Source: Natrinema sp. DC36 (GTDB lineage Archaea > Halobacteriota > Halobacteria > Halobacteriales > Natrialbaceae). From it: 64,000 nucleotides of DNA. Under the pieces are notes generated by a model, which did no database searches, was not told where the DNA came from, and was given only the letters and a program-made list of their open reading frames with translations. This document shows positions 14,379 through 24,082 of this stretch, one piece after another; position 1 is the stretch's first letter, and each line of letters begins with the position of its first letter. Location of the stretch: assembly GCF_020405225.1 (NCBI RefSeq), contig NZ_CP084472.1, forward strand, positions 2,046,001 to 2,110,000, read 5' to 3'. The translations under genes were made by a program, and so were the position numbers.

Positions 14379-15014
14379 ATGGGCCTCATCGCCGAGTTTC
14401 AGGTGAACTCCCCAGACCTGCCGCTGACGAACGCGGTGGCGGCCGTCCCGGAGATTACGGTCTACATCGACCGAATTCTTGTCGACGATCCCGATCGACC
14501 GGTCGTCCTCTGCCGAGCGGTCGACGACGCCGACGACGAGTTCGGGGCCGCGCTCGAGGACGATCTCACCGTCGAGACGCATACGACAGTAGACGGGACG
14601 GGCGGCGGATCGACGTACCGGATCAGGCTCCGAGATCCGCCGCTCCCCATCTACCGCAAATACGTCGAACTCGGAACCACGCCGTTGGGCGGGATCGTGA
14701 CCGTCGACGGCTGGTGGGCCCGAGCGCGGTTTCCGGACAGGGAAGCGCTCGCGGAGTACCGAACGTTCTGTACGGATCGGGGCGGAACGTTCAAACTCGA
14801 GCGGCTCACTCGGGAATCGTCGAGCGACGATCCGCCGTTCGGACTCACCACCGAACAGTACGAGGCGCTCGTCGCAGCCCGCGATGCGGGCTATTTCGAC
14901 GTCCCGCGAGAGGCATCGACGGAGGAGATCGGCGATCGACTGGGGATTTCGGCACCGTCGGCCTCCGAGCGGCTTCGTCGCGGGATCGATCAGCTACTGG
15001 AAAACGCGCTGTAG
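14379..15014 (+). CDS. Bat-type HTH transcription regulator (211 aa)
   Basis: Residues ~1-145 form the beta-rich sensor-like domain common in haloarchaeal Bat/HTH_10 proteins (MGLIAEFQVNSPDLPL; TPLGGIVTVDGWWARARFP). The last 58 residues are the HTH_10 domain (LTTEQYEALVAARDAGYFDVP; STEEIGDRLGISAPSASERL). It is a likely transcription factor that responds to a small molecule or redox signal; the target is not evident. The divergent R2lox-like gene shares the 88-base promoter region and is a candidate target. Leaderless start supported by the TATA box. Confidence 0.85.
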   Translation: MGLIAEFQVNSPDLPLTNAVAAVPEITVYIDRILVDDPDRPVVLCRAVDDADDEFGAALEDDLTVETHTTVDGTGGGSTYRIRLRDPPLPIYRKYVELGTTPLGGIVTVDGWWARARFPDREALAEYRTFCTDRGGTFKLERLTRESSSDDPPFGLTTEQYEALVAARDAGYFDVPREASTEEIGDRLGISAPSASERLRRGIDQLLENAL

Positions 15015-15091
15015 CGAACGACGCCAAAGTCTCGATTCCGCCGGCCGGCGATGGGACAATTCTCAAGGCGACCGGCCCGAAAGGAACGGGT

Positions 15092-17326
15092 ATGAGTTCG
15101 TCGGAATCGGACGGCGTCACGTTGTCGGTTCGCGCTGCCGAAAAGGGAGACGCCGGCCGGGGCGTCGCGCGAATTCCCGAACCGGTGCGGCGACAGCTCG
15201 GCATTCTCAGCGGCGACGCCGTCGTGATCGAGGGCGAGGAATCGACGGTCGCCAAGATGTGGCCCGCCGACCCGTCGGTCCCCGACAACGCCATTCAGGT
15301 CGACGGCGATACCCGAGCGAACGCCGGCGTTCACGTCGGTGACACGGTTACCGTCCGGGCGAAAGACAAGTCGACCATCGCCGACGCCGATCGGGTGACG
15401 CTCGTCGCACCGTCGGGACTCGCCGAGAGTCAGCGACGGGCCGCCGAAAACAGCGCGACGGAGAAACTCCGCAATCGACCGGTCCGTGCGGGGGAGCAGG
15501 TCCGGATCGAAGGGATCGATCAGCAGCCGTTCCGGGTCACCGACACGGATCCCGACGGTGACGTTCGAATCACGAGCGGGACGACGGTTCGGCTCGCCGA
15601 CCTCGAATCGAGACCGGACGCCACTCCGAGTTCGAGCACGACGGGATCCACCGGCCGCGGCCGACAGTCGGACGGATCCGCCGGAGCATCGGCCGGTTCC
15701 GACTCCCAACTCGAGGCCGAAACGGCCGAACTCGATCCGGGATCCGGCGTCACCTACGAGGACATCGGCGGCCTCGACGAGGAACTCGAGCTGGTCCGCG
15801 AGATGATCGAGCTCCCGCTGTCGGAGCCGGAGCTGTTCAGACGCCTCGGCGTCGAACCGCCGTCCGGCGTCCTGCTGTACGGCCCGCCGGGCACCGGGAA
15901 AACGCTGATCGCACGCGCCGTCGCCAACGAGGTCGACGCCGAATTCGAGACGATCTCCGGGCCGGAGATCATGTCGAAGTACAAGGGTGAGTCGGAAGAA
16001 CAGCTCCGAGAGACGTTCGAGAAGGCGCGCGAGGAGGCCCCGACGATCATCTTCTTCGACGAGATCGATTCGATCGCCGGCACGCGCGACGACGACGGAG
16101 ACGCCGAAAATCGGATCGTCGGCCAGCTACTGACGCTGATGGACGGCCTCGACGGCCGCGGCGAGGTGATCGTCATCGGCGCGACCAACCGGGTCGACGC
16201 GATCGACCCCGCGCTCCGGCGCGGCGGCCGCTTCGATCGCGAGATTCAGATCGGCGTCCCCGACGAGACCGGGCGCCGGGAGATCCTCGAGGTCCACACC
16301 CGTGGGATGCCGCTGGCCGACGACGTGGATATCGACGCGATCGCGCGCCGGACCCACGGCTTCGTCGGCGCGGATCTCGACGCCGTCGCGAGCGAAGCGG
16401 CGATGGCAGCCATCCGCGATCGCCCAACTGAGACCGACGACCGCCGCGAGTGGAACCGAGATCCGACCGTCCGAAAGCGCCACTTCGACGCCGCGCTCGC
16501 GTCCGTCGAACCATCGGCGATGCGCGAGTACGTCGCCGAGTCGCCGACGACCGACTTCTCGGACGTCGGCGGCCTCGACGAGGCGAAGCAAACGCTCCGG
16601 GAGTCGGTCGAGTGGCCGCTGACCTACGACCGACTGTTCGAGGAGACGAACACCGATCCCCCCTCTGGGGTCCTGCTCTACGGCCCGCCCGGAACCGGGA
16701 AAACGCTGCTCGCGCGCGCACTGGCGGGCGAGACCGACGTCAACTTCGTCCGCGTCGACGGCCCCGAAATCATCGATCGATACGTCGGCGAGTCGGAGAA
16801 GGCGATCCGCGAGGTGTTCGAACGCGCCCGCCAGTCCGCCCCGTCAATCGTCTTCTTCGACGAACTCGACGCCATCGCGGCCGCTCGAGGCGACGGCCAC
16901 GAGGTCACCGAGCGCGTCGTCTCGCAGCTCCTGACCGAACTCGACGGAATGCGGGAAAACCCCAATCTCGTCGTCCTGGCCGCGACTAACCGCAAAGATC
17001 AGATCGACCCGGCGCTGCTCCGGCCCGGTCGCCTCGACACCCACGTCTTCGTCGGCGAGCCCGATCTGGACGCCCGCGAGAAGATTCTCGCGGTTCACAC
17101 GCAGGGCAAACCGCTCGCCGACGACGTCGATGTCAACGAACTCGCGGCCGAACTCGAGGGATACACCGGCGCGGATCTCGAGGCGCTGGTCAGAGACGCC
17201 TCGATGCGGGCGATTCGAGAGGTCGCCGCAGAGTCAGACCCCGAAACGGCCAACGAGCGGGCCGACGAGGTCCGAATCGAGCGACGACACTTCGAGGCCG
17301 CGGGGGAGTCGACCGACCGAACGTGA
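15092..17326 (+). CDS. Divergent Cdc48-type AAA+ ATPase (744 aa)
   Basis: This is a tandem AAA+ unfoldase of the Cdc48/p97 family. The N domain is at ~8-170 (double-psi barrel with RGVARIPEPVRRQLGI). An unusual Ser/Gly/Thr/Asp-rich linker of about 45 residues (173-217) follows. D1 has Walker A GPPGTGKT at 264-271 and Walker B IIFFDEID near 319-326. D2 has Walker A at 531-538 and Walker B IVFFDELD. The D1 arginine-finger segment is RRGGRFD, where family members normally have RRPGRFD. The start at 15092 is chosen because the sequence before it overlaps the Bat-like gene in another frame. A second, more canonical Cdc48 lies at 21759-23987. Confidence 0.88.
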   Translation: MSSSESDGVTLSVRAAEKGDAGRGVARIPEPVRRQLGILSGDAVVIEGEESTVAKMWPADPSVPDNAIQVDGDTRANAGVHVGDTVTVRAKDKSTIADADRVTLVAPSGLAESQRRAAENSATEKLRNRPVRAGEQVRIEGIDQQPFRVTDTDPDGDVRITSGTTVRLADLESRPDATPSSSTTGSTGRGRQSDGSAGASAGSDSQLEAETAELDPGSGVTYEDIGGLDEELELVREMIELPLSEPELFRRLGVEPPSGVLLYGPPGTGKTLIARAVANEVDAEFETISGPEIMSKYKGESEEQLRETFEKAREEAPTIIFFDEIDSIAGTRDDDGDAENRIVGQLLTLMDGLDGRGEVIVIGATNRVDAIDPALRRGGRFDREIQIGVPDETGRREILEVHTRGMPLADDVDIDAIARRTHGFVGADLDAVASEAAMAAIRDRPTETDDRREWNRDPTVRKRHFDAALASVEPSAMREYVAESPTTDFSDVGGLDEAKQTLRESVEWPLTYDRLFEETNTDPPSGVLLYGPPGTGKTLLARALAGETDVNFVRVDGPEIIDRYVGESEKAIREVFERARQSAPSIVFFDELDAIAAARGDGHEVTERVVSQLLTELDGMRENPNLVVLAATNRKDQIDPALLRPGRLDTHVFVGEPDLDAREKILAVHTQGKPLADDVDVNELAAELEGYTGADLEALVRDASMRAIREVAAESDPETANERADEVRIERRHFEAAGESTDRT

Positions 17327-17368
17327 ACCGAATCGAACTCCATCGGACCGCTACTCACAGCCGGACTG

Positions 17369-18529
17369 TTACTGCATGCTACGCGCCTCGTTCGGCGGAA
17401 GGGAGGCCAGTTCACAGGCCGTCCCGAGCACGGAGAGGTCGTCGCCATCCCGTAGCGTCTCGTTATCGTCCGGAAACGGGATCACCTCGCCGTCACGAAC
17501 GACGACGAGAACGATCCCCGATAGCCAGCCGACGAACACGTTGTCGAGAGTGCCGCCGTCTTCGACGGTGATGGACCGCACCGTCTCGTCGGCGGATCGG
17601 AGCGCGGAACACAGCGCGTCGCCGTCGTTCGGCGGTTCCGATCGCGTCGTCAGTCGATAGCTCGAGCCCGGATCGAACGCGATCCGATCGGCAGCGTCGG
17701 CGTCAACTGTAATCGTCGCCAGATCCCCAGCAGTGGCACGTATCGTTCCGGTCGCCGCGAGTCGGCTCGAGTAGCCCTCGGACGTCCAGACCTCGATCGG
17801 ATCGCCGACGCTTGCGGTCGGTGCCGGATCGGCGCGGATCGCCATCGCGACGGTCCCCGCCGGTAGCATCGACCCGATTCGAGAGCGAGTGTCGCCGACC
17901 GCGAGTCGCTCAACCGTCCCGTCGGCTCCGATCGTGATCGACACGTGGCCGAGATCGTAATCGCGCTCGAGGCGGGCCGCGAGCCGAGAGCGAAGTGCCG
18001 GTTCGTCGCTGATCCGGGGGAACAACACCGTCCTGCCGGCAAGATCTCGTTTGACCGACGGATCGACCGGCGGGTACCCCGCCGCATCGTCGATCCGTTC
18101 GGGTAACTGGATCGCTATCGAGAGCCGCGCCGATCGGACGAGCGACGCGATCTCGCCGGTGGCCGCCAGCCGGTCGATGTCAAAGACATCGCGCGCGATC
18201 CCGTCACCGATTCGCCGGCCGATCTCGGCGGCGACCGCACTGACGACGACCGCGCCGAGGACGTACGTCGCGGTCGCGTGGTGGACGAGCGGCGTTTCGT
18301 CGATGATCGTCGCCTGCTCGAGACTGACGGCGTTCAGCCACCCCGCGACGACGGCGAGTCCGGCGAACGCGCCGACGCCGACCGGAGCCCCTTGCGTACT
18401 CACGGCCCGATACCCGAACGCAACTGTGGTCGCGACGATGCCGGCGATCAGTGCGAACCCGAGTATATTGATCAGTGCCGTTTCGGTCCACTCGGTGACT
18501 GCCGTCTGCAAGACGACGACTCCAGTCAC
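17369..18529 (-). CDS. Membrane protein with TrkA-C-like end (386 aa)
   Basis: Three hydrophobic N-terminal segments (ALINILGFALIAGIVATTVAF; VGAFAGLAVVAGWLNAV; TYVLGAVVVSAVAAEI) anchor a large cytoplasmic part. Its end (FVGWLSGIVLVVVRDGEVIPFPDDNETLRDGDDLSVLG) has the RCK_C/TrkA-C pattern of ligand-gating domains in K+ transport proteins. It is the third gene of a leftward trio; its start overlaps the stop of the preceding small TrkA-C gene. It is probably a transport or potassium-response regulator in the membrane; the ligand is unknown. Confidence 0.7.
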   Translation of the reverse strand: MTGVVVLQTAVTEWTETALINILGFALIAGIVATTVAFGYRAVSTQGAPVGVGAFAGLAVVAGWLNAVSLEQATIIDETPLVHHATATYVLGAVVVSAVAAEIGRRIGDGIARDVFDIDRLAATGEIASLVRSARLSIAIQLPERIDDAAGYPPVDPSVKRDLAGRTVLFPRISDEPALRSRLAARLERDYDLGHVSITIGADGTVERLAVGDTRSRIGSMLPAGTVAMAIRADPAPTASVGDPIEVWTSEGYSSRLAATGTIRATAGDLATITVDADAADRIAFDPGSSYRLTTRSEPPNDGDALCSALRSADETVRSITVEDGGTLDNVFVGWLSGIVLVVVRDGEVIPFPDDNETLRDGDDLSVLGTACELASLPPNEARSMQ

Positions 18530-18822
18530 GATTTACCCTCCAGTGCTGGGATCGCGGTCGAACGCGGCGTCGGTTCGCGATCATCGTCGATCCGCCGCTG
18601 TAACGCAGTTCGTTCCCCGACGACGAACACCTCGTCCCGGTCGTCGAGCGTCGCGACGTCGGGATCGAAACACCACGTCTCCTGTTCGGTAACCGGATCG
18701 ACGCTCGTCGGCCCCGTGCCGTCGGCGTCGGAATCGCGGCGGTTTGAAGCGAGGACGCGAATCGTATCGTCGGTCGCTCCGTCGCCCGTATCGACGGTTT
18801 CCCTCACCGCACCGAACGACAC
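18526..18822 (-). CDS. Small TrkA-C-like protein (98 aa)
   Basis: The central part (ETWCFDPDVATLDDRDEVFVVGERTALQRRI) matches the end of an RCK_C domain, where 'D-x-x-x-V-V-G-x-x-x-A-L' is typical. The N-terminal third is acidic and probably flexible. The stop overlaps the start of the next membrane protein (ATGA), and the preceding gene ends three bases away, so the three form a tight operon. It may work in trans as the ligand-binding domain for its two membrane neighbours. Confidence 0.65.
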   Translation of the reverse strand: MSFGAVRETVDTGDGATDDTIRVLASNRRDSDADGTGPTSVDPVTEQETWCFDPDVATLDDRDEVFVVGERTALQRRIDDDREPTPRSTAIPALEGKS

Positions 18823-18825
18823 GCG

Positions 18826-19908
18826 TCAAACCGAGTAGCCCGCTCGCTCGAGTCGGAACAGCGCCTGGCGGTCGGCGTCCGGTCCGCTGGCGGGGACGAC
18901 GATTCGAGCGCGATCAGCAGTAAGTAGCGAGTCGGCATCGGCGGACGGAACGGCGACGGTGACGTGGCCGTCGCCACCGACCGTTTCGGCGGTCGGGCGC
19001 GGGACCACGTTGGTCGCCCCGACGGTTGAATAGCTCCCGTTCTCGATCGTATCTCCCTCGCTGAACCCGGCTCCGGAATCGGTCGCTGGCCCCGATACTG
19101 AGGGTGCGTCCGATAGCGAAGCGCCGGCTTGTCCGTACCCGGACTGATCACGTCGACTGGCGCTCAGAACGGTTCCCGTCACCGACGCACCTCGAGTGTG
19201 GACGGCGACATCGTCACCCGGTCGCAGTCCAGTCGGAAGGAGCGCCGAAATCGAAACGGCTCGCCAGCCGTCGGGTACTGCCGTCGCGATATCGCCGGAG
19301 TCCGGTGCGGCGGCGACGGTTGCCCGGCCGCGCCCGTCGATCGACACGGCGACGGCAGCAAGTTCGTACTCGGTTCGGAGTCGGGCCTCGAGCCGCGTCT
19401 CGAGCGCGGACAACGGAAGATCGGCGGGGAATCGCCACGCGTCCGCCTCGAGTGCCCTCCGAATGTCGGGCGACAGCGGCGGATAGCCGTCGATATCACG
19501 AATTCGCCCGGTCGTTCGGATCGTTACCTGTCCCATCGCATCGACCGAGTCGATAGCCGCGGCAGCAAGCGATCGGTTCCGGTGGGTCGGCCGCCCGGCT
19601 CCGAACGGAAGTTCCGACGCGACGCGCTCGCCCTGACTGGTTGCGTACACCGCCAGGATGGCAACGATGAGCGTCCCAGTTGCGAGGCGGGGAAGCTGTG
19701 TTCGAACGAGACTGGGCTCGAGCACGCCGACGAAGTAGCCGTTGAGGGCGGCAAGCGCCACGCCGACCGCGATGCTCGCGGGCAACGGCAGTCTCGAGCC
19801 GCGGGCGCTGCGGACGGCACCGACGGATCCGACGGCGATCGCGGGGCCGATCCCGACGACCAGCCCGAACGCGATACCGATGATGAGCTCGGTCGTCGTT
19901 TCGATCAT
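18826..19908 (-). CDS. Membrane protein related to its TrkA-C neighbour (360 aa)
   Basis: Three N-terminal membrane segments (LIIGIAFGLVVGIGPAIAVG; SIAVGVALAALNGYFVGVL; LATGTLIVAILAVYATS) are followed by a soluble region that parallels the protein at 17369-18529. Shared features include IDGYPPLSPDIRRALEADAWRFP against IDDAAGYPPVDPSVKRDLAG, and matching 'RLEARL' segments. The two look like paralogues that form one complex. It is the first gene of the trio, with only 34 bases between it and the gene upstream. Its C-terminus is Ala/Asp-rich and lacks a clear RCK_C, which the small middle gene could supply. Confidence 0.65.
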   Translation of the reverse strand: MIETTTELIIGIAFGLVVGIGPAIAVGSVGAVRSARGSRLPLPASIAVGVALAALNGYFVGVLEPSLVRTQLPRLATGTLIVAILAVYATSQGERVASELPFGAGRPTHRNRSLAAAAIDSVDAMGQVTIRTTGRIRDIDGYPPLSPDIRRALEADAWRFPADLPLSALETRLEARLRTEYELAAVAVSIDGRGRATVAAAPDSGDIATAVPDGWRAVSISALLPTGLRPGDDVAVHTRGASVTGTVLSASRRDQSGYGQAGASLSDAPSVSGPATDSGAGFSEGDTIENGSYSTVGATNVVPRPTAETVGGDGHVTVAVPSADADSLLTADRARIVVPASGPDADRQALFRLERAGYSV

Positions 19909-19942
19909 CGGTCGTCTCGGTCGTCGTTCGTCTCGATCATCG

Positions 19943-20458
19943 CTATCGAGAGACGACCCGGATGCTCGGGTTCGGCTGTTCGTCGATGTAGTTGCTGTCG
20001 GACGGCGGGATCACCTCGAGCTGGATCGTTCCCATGTCCTGATCCGCTCGAAGGCTCTGCGAGCCGTCGAAATCGAGCTCTGCGTGGTTGTCGTCGCCGG
20101 TTGGTTTGTCGAGAACGCCGTCTAGCTGGGCGGAGTCGGCGGTCGCGACGATGGTCGCGTCCGAGACGTTGTTCCCGTTTTCGTCCATCGCGTAGACGTC
20201 CACTTTCGCATCGCTACCGGTCGAATCCGCATCGATCACCTGATCGTCGTCGGCGATTTTCACGGTCACCTCCGTATCGCCCACGCTGCCGATTCCGCCG
20301 AGCATGTTCAGCATGATCGCCAGCGCCGCAACGCCGACGACCAGCGCGATCACCAGCCGAATCGGGAGCCCCTCGATCGCGCGATCGTCTCGAGCGAACG
20401 ACGACCGCGACCGGTTCGTCCCATCCGTCGAATCCGAGTCGGTCCGTTTCGAAGTCAC
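19943..20458 (-). CDS. Single-pass membrane protein with extracellular beta domain (171 aa)
   Basis: A basic, Ser/Asp-rich cytoplasmic tail (1-32) precedes one membrane helix (LPIRLVIALVVGVAALAIMLNML). The outer part is beta-rich (EVTVKIADDDQVIDAD; DAKVDVYAMDENGNNVSDATIVATA) and Ig- or carboxypeptidase-regulatory-like. Haloarchaeal genomes carry this architecture as an uncharacterised family. A TATA box 28 bases upstream of 20458 gives a leaderless message. The trio downstream is close enough to be co-transcribed. Confidence 0.7.
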   Translation of the reverse strand: MTSKRTDSDSTDGTNRSRSSFARDDRAIEGLPIRLVIALVVGVAALAIMLNMLGGIGSVGDTEVTVKIADDDQVIDADSTGSDAKVDVYAMDENGNNVSDATIVATADSAQLDGVLDKPTGDDNHAELDFDGSQSLRADQDMGTIQLEVIPPSDSNYIDEQPNPSIRVVSR

Positions 20459-20482
20459 GCCCCGCTTGGCCGCGGCTTCGCA

Positions 20483-20488
20483 CTTAAA
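20483..20488 (-). promoter_or_regulatory. TATA box of the 20458 leftward gene
   Basis: TTTAAG on the minus strand is centred 28 bases before the start codon at 20458, as expected for a leaderless haloarchaeal transcript. It would drive the membrane protein and possibly the TrkA-C-like trio behind it. Confidence 0.6.
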
Positions 20489-20532
20489 CGGTGGCTCGAG
20501 GATTCAAATACGATGCCGCGGCAGTTCCTCCC

Positions 20533-21612
20533 GTGAGTTTCGTACTCGGTCGTGGCGGCGATCGCGAGGATGGCCCCGTCGGTCACCTCGGTTCCTACCG
20601 GGCGCTCGACGGCAGCGACGGCGCGCCCCTCTACCTCGATCTCGACGGGCCACACGCGATACTGCTCGTCGGCAAACGCGGCTACGGGAAGTCGTACACG
20701 ATGGGTGTCATCGCGGAAAACCTGGCTCGATCACGCGGTGTCGCGCCCGTTCTCGTCGATCCGATGGGTGCGTTCGGCACGCTGGCGGAACCGGCCGACG
20801 GCGAGGCAGTCCCAGCCAGCGTCGTCGACGAACCGACCGTCACGGCCGCGTCCCTCGACCCCAGATCGTGGTGTGAACTGCTCGGCCTCTCGCCGGAACG
20901 CGGTGCTGGCAGCCTGCTCTGGCGAGCCGCACAGGACGAGTCGACGATCGGAGACATGCAGGCCCACGTCGCGTCCGCAGACGCTTCGAACGTTGCAGTG
21001 CGCGCCGCGACTAACCACTTGCGCCTCGCCGACTCGTGGGGCGTCTTCGACCCCGACGGACTCGATGCGACGGCCCTCGGCGGTCCGGAGATATCGGTCA
21101 TCGACGTCTCGGAGCTTGCGGCCGCACCGATGAACGCCGTCTGTCGCGGCGTCGCGGAGGCGCTGTACCGAGCGCGGGTCTGCGAATCGATCGATCGGCT
21201 CCCCTGGCTCTTGCTCGACGAGGCCCACGCGTTCTTCGACGGCGTGGCCGAACCCGCCCTCGAGACGATCCTCACGCGCGGCCGTGCGCCCGGTGTCAGT
21301 CTGGTCGCCGCGACGCAACGACCGAGCGCCGTCCCCGAGGTCGGCATCTCGCAGTCCGACATCCTCTGTGCGCACCGACTGACCGCCCGGGACGACCTGG
21401 CGGCGCTCGAACACGCACAACCGACGTACGTGAACGGCTCGCTGGCCGATACAGAGCGGTTGCCGGACGCGCCCGGGGAGGTCGTCGTCATCGACGATGC
21501 GACGGAGACGATCCACGCTGCCCGGATTCGCTCTCGAGACACCCCGCACGGGGGAACGAGTCCGACCGCGAGCGGCAGTATGGCCTGCAGTAAGAATGAA
21601 CGGGCCGAGTGA
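20533..21612 (+). CDS. HerA/FtsK-like P-loop ATPase (359 aa)
   Basis: Walker A is LLVGKRGYGKSYT near residues 43-55 and Walker B is PWLLLDEAHAFF near 222-233. An Arg-rich segment (ILTRGRAPGVSLVAATQRPS) then matches the sensor region of HerA/VirB4-type hexameric ATPases. Such proteins move DNA or couple to nucleases; no NurA-like partner is adjacent. The GTG at 20533 (VSFVLGRG) is chosen because a TATA-like TTCAAATA at 20504-20511 lies the right distance upstream. A GTG at 20491 would add 14 residues that overlap that box. The C-terminal tail is Ser/Gly-rich. Confidence 0.8.
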   Translation: MSFVLGRGGDREDGPVGHLGSYRALDGSDGAPLYLDLDGPHAILLVGKRGYGKSYTMGVIAENLARSRGVAPVLVDPMGAFGTLAEPADGEAVPASVVDEPTVTAASLDPRSWCELLGLSPERGAGSLLWRAAQDESTIGDMQAHVASADASNVAVRAATNHLRLADSWGVFDPDGLDATALGGPEISVIDVSELAAAPMNAVCRGVAEALYRARVCESIDRLPWLLLDEAHAFFDGVAEPALETILTRGRAPGVSLVAATQRPSAVPEVGISQSDILCAHRLTARDDLAALEHAQPTYVNGSLADTERLPDAPGEVVVIDDATETIHAARIRSRDTPHGGTSPTASGSMACSKNERAE

Positions 21613-21758
21613 CGATTCGGTCCGATCGAGCGGACGGATATCGTCAGCTACCAGATCGAACCGTCAATAGTGCTCACGCGATCTACCAGCCAAACCGAAA
21701 AATCGAAAACCGAAAATCGATCGGCGACTGCATCGGTGAACCTGGACGACGACCGCGA

Positions 21759-23987
21759 CTACTGGAAGCCGATGCGGCTGCCGCGGCGACCCGTCGGATC
21801 GGGGCCGCTCGTGCCGCCCTGGAACTCCTCTTCGATCTGCTCGTAGTAGTCGAGGATGTCGTCGGTGATCGTCGGCCGGACGTTCTCCATGGCCTGTCGG
21901 AAGTGACGCATCTCGACGATGTCGGCCTCCTCGTCCTCGCGGAGGGCCTCGATGGCCGCCTCGCGAGCGATCGACTCGAGGTCGCTACCGACGTAGCCGT
22001 CCGTGATCTCGGCGATCTCGCGCAGCGTGACGTCGGCGGCCAGCGGCGTGTCCTCGGTGTGGATCTCGAGGATGCGTTCGCGACCGTCGACATCGGGTTG
22101 GCCGATCATGACCAGTCGGTCGAACCGGCCCGAGCGCAGGAGTGCGGGGTCGATCATGTCCGGTCGGTTGGTCGCGCCGATGACCATCACGTTCTCCATG
22201 TCCTCGAGTCCGTCGAGCTCGGTCAGCAGCTGGTTGACGACCCGCTCGGAGACGTTCGAGCCGACCTCACCGCCTCGGCCCGGTGCGAGCGCGTCGAGCT
22301 CGTCGAAGAAGATGACCGTGGGAGAGACCTGTCGCGCCTTGCGGAAGGTCTGTCGGATGGCCTTCTCCGATTCGCCGACCCACTTCGAGAGCAGTTGCGG
22401 GCCGCGCACGGAGATGAAGTTCGCGTTGGTCTCGTTGGCGACGGCCTTCGCCATCAGCGTCTTCCCGGTCCCCGGCGGGCCGTAGAGCAGGACGCCGGCG
22501 GGCGGGTCGACGCCCAGCCGATCGAACCGCTCGGGATTGGAGAGCGGCCACTCGACGGACTCCTGGACCTGATCTTTGGCGTCCTGCAGGCCGCCGACGT
22601 CGTCCCAGGAGATCTTCGGGAGTTCGACGAGGACCTCCCGCATCGCCGAGGGTTCGACCTCGTTGAGCGCCCCGCGGAAGTCCGTCCGCTTGACGATCAT
22701 CCGATCGATCAGGCTCGGCGGGATATCCTCCTCGTCGAGATCGATCTCGGGAAGGTAGCGTCGGAGCGCCTTCATCGCCGCCTCCTTGGTCAGGCTCTCG
22801 ATGTCAGCACCGACGAAGCCGTGGGTCTCGTCGGCGAGGTGGCCGAGGCTGACGTCGTCCGAGAGGGGCATGCCGCGGGTGTGGATCTGCAGGATCTCCT
22901 CGCGGCCCGTCTCGTCGGGGACGCCGATCTCGATCTCGCGGTCGAACCGGCCGGGCCGGCGCAGCGCGGGATCGACCGAGTCGACGCGGTTGGTTGCGGC
23001 GATGACGATGACCTGGCCTCGCGACTCGAGGCCGTCCATCATCGTGAGGAGCTGGGCGACGACCCGGCGCTCGACCTCGCCGGTGACGTCCTCGCGCTTG
23101 GGTGCGATGGAGTCGAGTTCGTCGATGAAGATGATCGACGGCGACTCCTCGGTGGCGTCCTCGAAAATCTCCCTGAGTTGCTGTTCGGACTCGCCGTAGT
23201 ACTTCGAGATGATCTCCGGGCCAGCGATAGAGAAGAAGCTGGCGGAGGTCTCGTTGGCGACGGCCTTGGCGAGCAGGGTCTTCCCGGTTCCCGGCGGCCC
23301 GTGCAGGAGCACGCCCTGTGGCGGCTCGATGCCGAGTTTCTTGAAGATCTGCGGATGCTTCATCGGGAGTTCCACCATTTCCCTGACCCGCTGGATCTCG
23401 TTTTGGAGGCCGCCGATGTCCTCGTAGGTGATCCCGCCTCCGGTCTTCTCGAAGCCCGAGATCGGCTCCTCGCGGAGTTCGACGTCGGTGTCTTCGGTGA
23501 TGAGGACCACGCCCTCCGGTTCGGTCTCGACGGCTATGAGTGGGATCGCCTGGCCCGGCGATCGCATGAACGGATGGTTCGTCGAGCTCATTACGGGGAC
23601 GATGTCACGTCCGACGACCGGACGCTTGAGGATCTGCCGTTTCACCATGCCCGCGGCATCGGAGCCGAACTGGACCGACGCCTCCTCGGGCGGTGCGAGC
23701 ACGAGCTTGTCGGCTTTCGTCGCTTCGGCCTTCCGAATCGTCACCCGTTCGCCGATACCGACGTCGGCGTTTTGACGGGTGAATCCGTCGATACGGACGG
23801 TGTCCGTGTTCCAGTCCTGCCGGTCCGCACGCCAGACCTTCGCGGCAGTCGTATCTGCACCCTCGATTTCGATGATGTCGCCCGGACTCAGCTTCAGATG
23901 CAACAGCGTGTCCGGGTCGAGTCGGGCGATACCACGACCCGAGTCGTTCGGGTACGCTTTCGCGACCTCCAGTTGGACTTCGTTCAT
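21759..23987 (-). CDS. cdc48: Canonical Cdc48/VCP-like AAA+ ATPase (742 aa)
   Basis: An archaeal p97 homologue that unfolds proteins, probably for the proteasome. The N domain (residues ~3-175) starts [23 protein letters not shown]1 has Walker A GPPGTGKT at 230-237, Walker [10 protein letters not shown] near 285-293 and RRPGRFD near 343-349. D2 has Walker A at 503-510 and Walker [10 protein letters not shown]. The C-terminal tail is acidic then Gly/Arg-rich. Length and motifs are standard, unlike the divergent paralogue at 15092-17326. It is transcribed alone, divergently from larC. Confidence 0.96.
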   Translation of the reverse strand: MNEVQLEVAKAYPNDSGRGIARLDPDTLLHLKLSPGDIIEIEGADTTAAKVWRADRQDWNTDTVRIDGFTRQNADVGIGERVTIRKAEATKADKLVLAPPEEASVQFGSDAAGMVKRQILKRPVVGRDIVPVMSSTNHPFMRSPGQAIPLIAVETEPEGVVLITEDTDVELREEPISGFEKTGGGITYEDIGGLQNEIQRVREMVELPMKHPQIFKKLGIEPPQGVLLHGPPGTGKTLLAKAVANETSASFFSIAGPEIISKYYGESEQQLREIFEDATEESPSIIFIDELDSIAPKREDVTGEVERRVVAQLLTMMDGLESRGQVIVIAATNRVDSVDPALRRPGRFDREIEIGVPDETGREEILQIHTRGMPLSDDVSLGHLADETHGFVGADIESLTKEAAMKALRRYLPEIDLDEEDIPPSLIDRMIVKRTDFRGALNEVEPSAMREVLVELPKISWDDVGGLQDAKDQVQESVEWPLSNPERFDRLGVDPPAGVLLYGPPGTGKTLMAKAVANETNANFISVRGPQLLSKWVGESEKAIRQTFRKARQVSPTVIFFDELDALAPGRGGEVGSNVSERVVNQLLTELDGLEDMENVMVIGATNRPDMIDPALLRSGRFDRLVMIGQPDVDGRERILEIHTEDTPLAADVTLREIAEITDGYVGSDLESIAREAAIEALREDEEADIVEMRHFRQAMENVRPTITDDILDYYEQIEEEFQGGTSGPDPTGRRGSRIGFQ

Positions 23988-24067
23988 GGTTTAGGGATGG
24001 ACGGCGATGTCTTTCACTCCGGTTCGTGAGCGGATAGGTTTTGTGTTAGCCCACATCTCTGTGCTAG

Positions 24068-24082
24068 TCACTATCATAGTGA
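24068..24082. promoter_or_regulatory. 15-bp perfect palindrome in the cdc48-larC divergent gap
   Basis: TCACTATCATAGTGA is perfectly symmetrical about C24075. It lies 81 bases upstream of the cdc48 start and 115 bases upstream of the larC start. The size fits a dimeric repressor or activator site. No other copy was noticed in the window. Confidence 0.45.

Noticed and set aside
14714-15091. N-terminal extension of the divergent Cdc48
   Set aside because: This part overlaps the Bat-like HTH gene in another frame and is Arg/Ser-rich shadow sequence; the Cdc48 N domain begins at 15092.
21609-24029. 806-codon rightward open frame opposite the canonical cdc48
   Set aside because: It is the mirror of a GC-rich, clearly conserved AAA+ gene; the product is Asp/Arg/Val-rich with no domain, as expected of an antisense shadow.
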